From assembly GCA_021780285.1 (NCBI GenBank), contig JAJXZA010000128.1:1-20838 (forward strand): a stretch of 20,838 nucleotides of DNA, read 5' to 3'. This document shows, piece after piece, positions 15,601-20,838 of this stretch. The stretch is from Planctomycetota bacterium. Lineage in GTDB: Bacteria; Planctomycetota; Phycisphaerae; WQYP01. The translations under genes and the position numbers were made by a program. Numbering within the stretch: position 1 is the stretch's first letter; each line of letters opens with the position of its first letter. Under the pieces are notes generated by a model that searched no databases, was not told the DNA's origin, and saw only the letters and a program-made list of their open reading frames with translations.

Positions 15601-17360
15601 TTGATGCCGTACAGAGCCGCCTCGGCGACCTGTATGTCATTCTGGGCCAATATCAAAAAGCCCTTTCCTATTACGCGCCCCTCTATAAACATCGCCCCAA
15701 TGACCGCGTGGTTATTTTGCGCTACATTGAAACACTTATTCGCGCCGGCCACATTAAGAAAGCCCGGCAGTTGCTGGCGGCCAAAGTGTTCTCCACAAAT
15801 CCCAACGACGAACAGGGCCTGGTGCTGTCCGCTCTGGCCGAGCGGGAATCGGGCCATTTGCGTAAAGCGCTGACGCTCGTGAACCACGCCCTGGCTGTTG
15901 ACCCTATTAACACCAAAACCCTCAATGGTCAGAACACCCTTGACCCCACCTACATCAATGCCCTGCGCAGCCAGGCCACCATTGATTCGCAGCTACCCGG
16001 CGGCGACTTGCAGCAGGGGATTCGCGATATGCTCCTGGTCGTGCAGAAAAACCCCGACGACCTGCGCAGCCGCAGGCTTCTCGCCTCGCTTTACTTTGCA
16101 ACCCATCAATATGCCGAGGCCGTGCAGGAACTTCGCGGCTCACTGCGGCGTAACCCCGATGACAGCCTCGCCCGGCTCATGCTCATTCGCATGCTCTTTC
16201 CGCTGGGCCAGCAGTTCACGCAGTTAAAGCCCGGCGACGAGAGCGACACCGCCGTCACGCTGCGCATGCTCAATCCGGTTGAGCAACTTGCCGCCTTGCT
16301 GCAACAGTCGCTAAGCAAATTCCCGAATGAACCACTCTGGCGCCAGTGGCAGGCTCAGTTTGACCTCGTACAAGGACATAAAACCGCCGCGCTCGCCAAC
16401 ATGCGCCGCGCCTACATTATGGCGGGCCGCAGCACCGATGCCGCCATTGCCTACGGCCAGATGCTGCTTAACACCGGGCACTACCAACATGCAATTAAGG
16501 TCGCTTCTTCTGCGCTGGCCGTATCGCCCAATGTTCCGGCGCTTTTGGCGGTGCGTGCTCAGGCAAAGGCCCAAGGCGGGCAAAAGGCCGCAGCCCAGAG
16601 CGATTACCAAACGCTCCTTAAGCTTGTAAGCCACAACGCCTCGGCTTATGTGGCGGCCATTCATGCCATGCAACAATTTGTAGGCACACAGCCCACGCTG
16701 GCGGCCGCTACGACCCTGCAGTCCGCCGATCCCAAAAACGAAGTGGCGGCGCTCGGCCTTGCCAATGCGCAGTTTCTTGCCAATAACTTTGCCGACGCCC
16801 TGGCGACATGTAAAGCCATTCTGGCCGCCAACCCGGATGCCGCCGTTAACGCAGATGCCGTTTCCATGGCGGGCATTGCGGCCTACCAGGCCGGGCAATA
16901 CCACGAGGCGGAAAAGTTTTATAAGCAGGCCCTTCAGCTCAATCCCGATAACATCGAAGTGCTCAATAACCTGGCGTATTTACTGGCCGTGAAGCTCAAG
17001 CATCCGCACCAGGGCCTGAGCTATGCTGAAAAATCCAATCAGCTTGCGGCCAACGCCCAACAGGCCGGCCCCTACGCGCACGACCCCAACCTGCTTGATA
17101 CGCTTGGTTGGCTGCGCTATCTCACCGGCGACACCGAAGGCGCCGTCTCAGCGCTGGAGCGCAGCACCCGCTATGGCTCGGTGGCCACGGCCTACTATCA
17201 CCTTGCCATTGTGCGTAACAAACAGGGCCACCGCACCGAAGCCGAAGACGACTTGCGCAAGGCCATATCGCTGGCCCAAAGCCAGAAAAACCCCAACCTG
17301 CAGAAGAAGGCGTCCAACCTGCTGAGCCAATGGACTGCCCACGCGGCAAAACCAGGGTAA
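12648..17360 (+). CDS. Giant membrane-anchored TPR protein of the exosortase locus
   Basis: This 1570-residue protein has a short basic N-terminus, one membrane helix (about 9-31), and then tetratricopeptide repeats almost to the end. Typical units include AEAYELRGWSRL, GYLELGQFYRQHGHYNQSVKYLEAA and PDNIEVLNNLAYLLAV. More than twenty TPR-like units are present by eye. The C-terminal LDTLGWLRYLTGDTEGAVSALERS block resembles that of PrsT, the TPR lipoprotein of PEP-CTERM/EPS loci, but this protein is longer and has a membrane anchor instead of a lipobox. A periplasmic scaffold for export or sorting is inferred. The start is ATG 12648, with AAAGGA 6 bases upstream. An in-frame TTG at 12633 has no ribosome binding site and is rejected. 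It follows the EpsI-like gene by 121 bases and is closed by a hairpin terminator. Confidence 0.9.
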   Translation: MAKKVNTRFLAFLVGAVILVGGGMTGVYIWIVHYEHDPARLERKAKEAIAAKHYVAAVQAYQQAVVAAMHSHKNALAARLALDLGDLQYKYSNLHRKWLNGAVSAWQTAVHVVPTDMPAQNRLLSFYKKYADFAPEPAKWRILRQQADTIVKLDPKDAEAYELRGWSRLNEMTGLVAITDTRFQTAADDLKKAVALDPSNAQAVFRLAQTYRLRAAAEHSQHLITRVQADKLDKQALALVEGFVKKYPKNVQGWLNLAQVYAGDKSTWPQANVALAQAQTLAPKSVLVLRTRFGLATLQGASYQQQESLLKQILALEPTHTQGYLELGQFYRQHGHYNQSVKYLEAARAHPTPGGGMAAIKIPYYQAGIHAALASDYLSLAQGQHGAQRTALLSKAEENIHWVASRNPHNAWVLVHTGELQLARGQVADALTSLQQAETLLVVGASPQQNKLWFQDKQLQAQAYDLLGQSGLALKQLNDILAKFPGAAQVQLARASLTLREHPHTALAVANQVLAVSPQNPAAVVIKAQALAALNDPNTLQAFLAHRDTSSNLQLAQLKAQVQMLRKNYAGAWATLKPWVVKTPAMPQVVLPAFEALLKLNRRLDAASVIRQAQKAQPNSPEFIMLANQLAKPNAQPPVIHFGSLGSNTLSIEIPGMTQAAAYRQAIESIPDPVVRAIQLAQYDMQQKDFAGAKAALATAEKIKPDSIPLLQTRFQLALADKDFTTAGQLVQVATAKNADGVNGALYHGQLQLAQKDYTGAISTITAALQQNPNNVALLTACGLAQLRTGDVTAGVSSLSHAVEINPGDLLALKGLISFYLESSSAASISRAAKLVDQALSYAPSDPQLHQWNNNIQDLYGPPGPAIKRRLAILKRNPGDTTNIERLSILYAREKRFARAVRLLKPVVTANPSNYELAAGLARLYLMQNQIGNARAVYDKLAESSDAATAYVGRLYLAELYEGEHDFAQAIQMYKSALKKQPAKVDAVQSRLGDLYVILGQYQKALSYYAPLYKHRPNDRVVILRYIETLIRAGHIKKARQLLAAKVFSTNPNDEQGLVLSALAERESGHLRKALTLVNHALAVDPINTKTLNGQNTLDPTYINALRSQATIDSQLPGGDLQQGIRDMLLVVQKNPDDLRSRRLLASLYFATHQYAEAVQELRGSLRRNPDDSLARLMLIRMLFPLGQQFTQLKPGDESDTAVTLRMLNPVEQLAALLQQSLSKFPNEPLWRQWQAQFDLVQGHKTAALANMRRAYIMAGRSTDAAIAYGQMLLNTGHYQHAIKVASSALAVSPNVPALLAVRAQAKAQGGQKAAAQSDYQTLLKLVSHNASAYVAAIHAMQQFVGTQPTLAAATTLQSADPKNEVAALGLANAQFLANNFADALATCKAILAANPDAAVNADAVSMAGIAAYQAGQYHEAEKFYKQALQLNPDNIEVLNNLAYLLAVKLKHPHQGLSYAEKSNQLAANAQQAGPYAHDPNLLDTLGWLRYLTGDTEGAVSALERSTRYGSVATAYYHLAIVRNKQGHRTEAEDDLRKAISLAQSQKNPNLQKKASNLLSQWTAHAAKPG

Positions 17361-17396
17361 ACCTGCACGAGCGGCTGCGTTCGGCCGCCAAAACAT

Positions 17397-17434
17397 TCGC
17401 CGACGGAATTAACTCCCTTCGTCGGCGAGATTTT
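17397..17434 (+). terminator. Hairpin terminator after the TPR gene
   Basis: TCGCCGACG (17397-17405) pairs perfectly with CGTCGGCGA (17420-17428) around a 14-base loop. The sequence GATTTT follows. It lies 37 bases after the TPR stop and ends the exosortase operon. Confidence 0.7.
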
Positions 17435-17523
17435 GACGGCCGGCAAGCGGCGACGGGGCCGCAGCCGGCCATCATGCAATACCGCGCCCGCCGCAACAAA
17501 GCACCGATTTTCCCCGGCGCTCT

Positions 17524-17551
17524 TTGAATACTTGCCGCAACTTGCTACACT
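17524..17551 (+). promoter_or_regulatory. Candidate sigma-70-type promoter for the SNF2 operon
   Basis: TTGAAT (17524-17529) and TACACT (17546-17551) are 16 bases apart, about 33 bases before ATG 17585 and after the upstream terminator. Confidence 0.5.
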
Positions 17552-17584
17552 GTCCCAATAAAATGTTGTAAGAGGTTGTGGAAG

Positions 17585-19603
17585 ATGGAGCTTCAATCAT
17601 TTTGGCAAACCGGGCACGCCGACAACGCCAATGCTGCCGCCAAGGCAATAGCGACCGCCAAATCGGCCGGCGGCATTCCGCTTCTTCCAATGGTTGTTGA
17701 CGATTTTTCCGCCACATTCGCACGCTGCAACAACCAGGCGGCCATTGCCCTGAGACTGGAGCTTGAGCGGCTTAAATTGCTCCGCGGCTTTGATGAGCTG
17801 CTTTGCCTCCAGGGCGTGCACGGGGTGGACCAGTTGCCGCACCAGCTCGATACCGTGCGCCGTGTGTTGCGCTATTTTCATGGCCGCGTTCTACTGGCGG
17901 ATGAAGTCGGCCTGGGCAAAACCATTGAGGCCGCCCTGCTGCTGCGCGAGTACCTCCTTCGCGGCATGGTGAAACGAGTGCTTATTCTCACGCCCTCGGC
18001 TCTTACCGGCCAGTGGCGCGACGAGCTATCGGGCAAATTCAGCCTGGAGTTCAACCTGGCGGCATCCAACTGGGATGCCGACGATTGGACCACCCAGTCG
18101 CTGGTTATCGCGTCGCTTTCGCTGGCCAAAAACCGCAAACACTTTGACCTCGCCTCAAGCCATCCCTGGGACCTGGTGGTGGTGGATGAAGCGCACCACT
18201 GTAAGAATCGCTCCACCCGCAGTTGGCAATTAGTCAATGCGCTTAAGCGGCGGCATATCTTTCTACTGACGGCAACGCCGGTGCAGAACAACCTCGTGGA
18301 ACTCTATAACCTGCTTACCCTGCTGGAGCCGGGGCACCTTAAAACCGAGGCCGATTTCAAGAAGAACTTTGTCACACGCGGCAACCCGCGGGACCCGCGA
18401 AATCGGCGCGTGCTGCGCGACCTTTTGTCGCAGGTTATGATTCGCAACACGCGGGCCTTGGTAAATGTCGAACTGCCCCGACGCTATGCCCAAACTATCG
18501 TGGTTGAACCTCAACCCGACGAGGCCCGCTTCTACCGCCATCTCGATTCCTATATTCGATGGCGCTGCCAACCTTTACACCTCGCCGCCGAAGGTCAGGA
18601 CGCCCCTGCCGAGCAGCCTGCCCCCGACGACCTTGGCACATGGGGCGATATGCCTGCCGCCAACTCCGCCGAAGATGCGCCCCAAACCCGGAGCGGCCTA
18701 TTCGCCGCCGAACAACAGCCGTCATCCGACCATCCACCGGCGCGCAACGCAATTACCGATGCCGATTTCGATGCTGATGCGGCCGGCAACCTGAGCCGAC
18801 AGGCCATTCCGAACGATCTTCCACTGCTTAACCGCCTGCAGCTCAATGCCATTTTGATGGCCGCCGGCAGCCATCCGCTGGCGGTACGCCCCGCGGTGGA
18901 GCGCCTCGCCCTGCAGGATCATCGCGCCGGGCCGGTGCTGCAACTGGTTCGCAACCTGGGGCAATCCGCCAAAGACCACAGGCTTATGGAACTTATTGGC
19001 TCTAACCGCGGCGGCAAAACTCTGGTGTTTGTCAACTTTCGCGTGACGCTCGAGCACCTCTCGGACATGTTGCAGCGGCAAAACGTGCCGCATGTGGTGT
19101 TTTCCGGCCGGCAAAGTCGGCTCGAAAAGGAAATGGCTATTGACGAGTTTAAACATCGCGTGCCCGTGATGCTCTGCACCGACTCCGGCGGAGAGGGCTT
19201 TAACCTGCAGTTCTGCAACACCCTTGTCAATTACGATTTACCCTGGAACCCCATGCGCATCGAACAGCGCATCGGGCGCATTCATCGCATCGGCCAGACA
19301 CGCGAGGTTTTTGTGTTCAATTTATGCACGCGCGGCTCACTGGAAGAAAAAATTCTCGCAGTGCTTAACGACAAACTCCGTATGTTTGAACTGGTTGTGG
19401 GCGAAATCGGCTCGATCCTTGGCAATGCTGAAAATGGGGACGATTTTGAAACACTTGTGCTTAACCTGTGGCTCAAATCGGCCAATCCCGTCGAATTGGA
19501 TACCGCCTTCAACTCGCTGGGCGAGAGTTTGCTCGACGCCCAAAACCAATACAACCAGAGCAAGCAACTTGACGATGCGCTCTTTGGAGAGGACTTCGCA
19601 TGA
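17585..19603 (+). CDS. SNF2/RapA-like DEAH-box ATPase
   Basis: This 672-residue protein is a Swi2/Snf2-type superfamily 2 ATPase. Motif I is ADEVGLGKTIE (105-115), motif II DEAH (201-204), motif III TATP (229-232), motif V DSGGEGFNL, and motif VI QRIGRIHRIGQ (561-571). Such enzymes translocate on double-stranded DNA and remodel protein-DNA complexes; RapA/HepA recycles RNA polymerase. It is shorter than RapA (968 residues in E. coli) and lacks the long RapA-type N- and C-terminal parts. A low-complexity acidic, Pro/Ala-rich linker (about 334-410) separates the two RecA lobes. The start is ATG 17585, with AAGAGG ending at 17575; the TTG at 17576 abuts that site and is rejected. It overlaps the next gene by ATGA, which implies a functional pair. 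Roles in transcription, repair or defence are all open. Confidence 0.9.
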   Translation: MELQSFWQTGHADNANAAAKAIATAKSAGGIPLLPMVVDDFSATFARCNNQAAIALRLELERLKLLRGFDELLCLQGVHGVDQLPHQLDTVRRVLRYFHGRVLLADEVGLGKTIEAALLLREYLLRGMVKRVLILTPSALTGQWRDELSGKFSLEFNLAASNWDADDWTTQSLVIASLSLAKNRKHFDLASSHPWDLVVVDEAHHCKNRSTRSWQLVNALKRRHIFLLTATPVQNNLVELYNLLTLLEPGHLKTEADFKKNFVTRGNPRDPRNRRVLRDLLSQVMIRNTRALVNVELPRRYAQTIVVEPQPDEARFYRHLDSYIRWRCQPLHLAAEGQDAPAEQPAPDDLGTWGDMPAANSAEDAPQTRSGLFAAEQQPSSDHPPARNAITDADFDADAAGNLSRQAIPNDLPLLNRLQLNAILMAAGSHPLAVRPAVERLALQDHRAGPVLQLVRNLGQSAKDHRLMELIGSNRGGKTLVFVNFRVTLEHLSDMLQRQNVPHVVFSGRQSRLEKEMAIDEFKHRVPVMLCTDSGGEGFNLQFCNTLVNYDLPWNPMRIEQRIGRIHRIGQTREVFVFNLCTRGSLEEKILAVLNDKLRMFELVVGEIGSILGNAENGDDFETLVLNLWLKSANPVELDTAFNSLGESLLDAQNQYNQSKQLDDALFGEDFA

Positions 19604-20622
19604 CTACGCCCATTCAGGATCGGCTCCGCTCATTCGCCGTCGGCCTGCTGGAGAATCAGGGCGGCCTGATTGAATGGCCCGAGCACGAAACACAGGGTCT
19701 TGCGGTGCTGCCGCGATCGGCCGCCGCCGTTTTGCAATGCCCTGAAACCACCACCGTAGCGATAGAACCGATGGATTCAGGCCTATCGGTCAACCTGGCC
19801 TCCATGTTTGTGGAGCGGGCCGAGCAGCTTTTTCCCAAGGGAGTCTCGACGCTCACGCTGAAAATAGAGAGCCTTTACCTTAAAAAATCTTCCATGGAAG
19901 AGCCGGTAGCCCGGGCTTTTGCCTTTCCTAATGCGCGGGTGAAGGTAATTGGCGCAACCGCCGACCGCTTGGAGTATCAATACTGGCATATTGCCGCGTG
20001 CCTCGAATCGGACGAGCGCTGGGAGGACCTGCTTTCCGTAACGCTCAACAGCCGCACCGGAGCTTTGCTTGATCTTCCCGATCCGCTGGCCAACGCCGAC
20101 GCCCACATAACCAATACTCAAGACGCCATCGGCCCTTCCGAAGCGGCCATGGTTGCGGCGGCCGACATGGCTCGCAGCCGAGCGGCTGGGTTTATCGCCC
20201 GGCTGGAGCAACGGATGGCGCGCGATCTTCAGCGCATCCGCGGCTATTATCAGGCCCTGCTCGATGAACCACTGGAACGCCAGCGAAAGCCTTTTGAGCC
20301 GCAGGTAATGGCGGCCCGACGCCAGGCGGTGGAACTCGAAAGCAGCCGCAAAATTGACGAACTCCGCCAGCGTTACGCACTGCGCCCGTCCCTGCGACCG
20401 GTGGCAGTCGTTCGGCTCAGTACGCCAACCCTCGCAGTACAACTGCAGGTGCAGCGCCGCGACGGCGAGGCCAGAGTTAACATTTACTGGAACGCCATAA
20501 CCAAAACGCTTGAACCGCTTGCGTGCAGCCGCTGCCGCTGCAATATCCACAGTGTTTGGTTCGCCCGCGATTTTGCGCCGCTGTGCAAGGCGTGCTGCGC
20601 CCAAAACCCCGGCGGGCATTAA
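19600..20622 (+). CDS. Unknown zinc-ribbon-like partner of the SNF2 ATPase
   Basis: I do not recognise this 340-residue protein. Residues 1-165 look like a mixed alpha/beta domain. Residues 180-260 are highly charged and helical (RSRAAGFIARLEQRMARDLQRIR and onward), probably a coiled coil. Residues 265-305 look like a beta-rich segment. The C-terminus has CSRC at 309-312 and CKAC at 329-332, with additional Cys314, His317 and Cys333, spaced like a zinc ribbon. No signal peptide or membrane helix is seen, so it is cytoplasmic. ATG 19600 overlaps the SNF2 stop by 4 bases, so the two are almost certainly co-translated and may form a complex, this protein perhaps giving nucleic-acid or polymerase contacts. 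That role is inference from operon structure only. Confidence 0.8.
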   Translation: MTTPIQDRLRSFAVGLLENQGGLIEWPEHETQGLAVLPRSAAAVLQCPETTTVAIEPMDSGLSVNLASMFVERAEQLFPKGVSTLTLKIESLYLKKSSMEEPVARAFAFPNARVKVIGATADRLEYQYWHIAACLESDERWEDLLSVTLNSRTGALLDLPDPLANADAHITNTQDAIGPSEAAMVAAADMARSRAAGFIARLEQRMARDLQRIRGYYQALLDEPLERQRKPFEPQVMAARRQAVELESSRKIDELRQRYALRPSLRPVAVVRLSTPTLAVQLQVQRRDGEARVNIYWNAITKTLEPLACSRCRCNIHSVWFARDFAPLCKACCAQNPGGH

Positions 20623-20650
20623 GCCCAGTTATAGCATTGGCGGCAATAAC

Positions 20651-20680
20651 GCCGCTGACCCCGACGCTGCGGCCGTTTTT
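20651..20680 (+). terminator. Possible terminator after the SNF2 operon
   Basis: GCCGC (20651-20655) can pair with GCGGC (20669-20673) around a 13-base loop, followed by CG and five T residues (20676-20680). An alternative hairpin, GCGGC/GCCGC (20640-20644 with 20651-20655), competes. The stem is short, so confidence is moderate. Confidence 0.42.
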
Positions 20681-20838
20681 GAAAGTAAGTTGTCAACGTA
20701 TTTTCACGCTTCTAAACCAAAGTTCCTTATATAGAAAACGCATTTCACCCGCATAGGCATTGCGAATTGTTCAAAAATCAGCTTCCCCGTACTGGGCACA
20801 CCTCCAGAAGGTCCAACGCCCGCCGCTGCAATGCGGTC
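20681..20838. other. Right edge, no supported gene
   Basis: An AT-richer stretch. On the minus strand a frame is open from the window edge to a stop at 20704-20706 (44 codons), which could be the end of a gene lying beyond the window, but nothing in it is recognisable. No start with a ribosome binding site is seen on the plus strand. Confidence 0.3.

Noticed and set aside
17585..20622. DISARM defence system
   Set aside because: Only a SNF2-type protein is present; no DrmA/DrmB-like helicase or DUF1998 protein, and no methyltransferase, is encoded beside it in the window.

Overview
The window looks like a chromosomal segment of a Gram-negative-type bacterium with an exosortase/PEP-CTERM protein-sorting system. 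Planctomycetota, perhaps a Phycisphaerae-like lineage, is my best guess. The grounds are moderately high GC, a PEP-CTERM anchor, an exosortase with an EpsI-like partner and a very long TPR protein, and a lipid A-type acyltransferase and Wza-like outer-membrane lipoprotein that imply an outer membrane. The assignment is inference; no rRNA or tRNA gene is present to anchor it.

Left part (1-8587). The window opens with the C-terminal half of a PEP-CTERM surface protein that has lost its N-terminus, followed by a strong hairpin. A 119-bp mobile element with terminal inverted repeats and an 8-bp target duplication lies next. Then come a TauE/SafE-type anion exporter, a DUF1634 membrane protein and an LpxL/HtrB-type acyltransferase on the plus strand. 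They converge on a minus-strand block: NADP-isocitrate dehydrogenase, then lutA-lutB-lutC (L-lactate oxidation to pyruvate) joined by two 4-bp ATGA overlaps. Upstream of icd an 861-bp gene-free stretch holds an apparently identical second copy of the 119-bp element. It sits directly against an older relative (about 154 bp), and three copies of the same 8-bp target separate and flank the two.

Middle part (8588-17434). A Wza-family polysaccharide export lipoprotein is followed by a 457-bp gap with a candidate small RNA, an intrinsic terminator and a foldable leader. The exosortase and its EpsI-like partner follow with an ATGA overlap, then a 1570-residue membrane-anchored TPR protein, closed by a hairpin terminator. 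This is a compact surface-sorting and exopolysaccharide island; no glycosyltransferase, tyrosine kinase or polymerase gene lies in the window.

Right part (17435-20838). A promoter-like sequence precedes a two-gene operon, again with an ATGA overlap: a SNF2/RapA-like ATPase and an unrecognised 340-residue protein with a helical middle and a CxxC...CxxC C-terminus. This pair is the best candidate for an undescribed functional module. The final 216 bases hold a possible terminator and no gene I can support.
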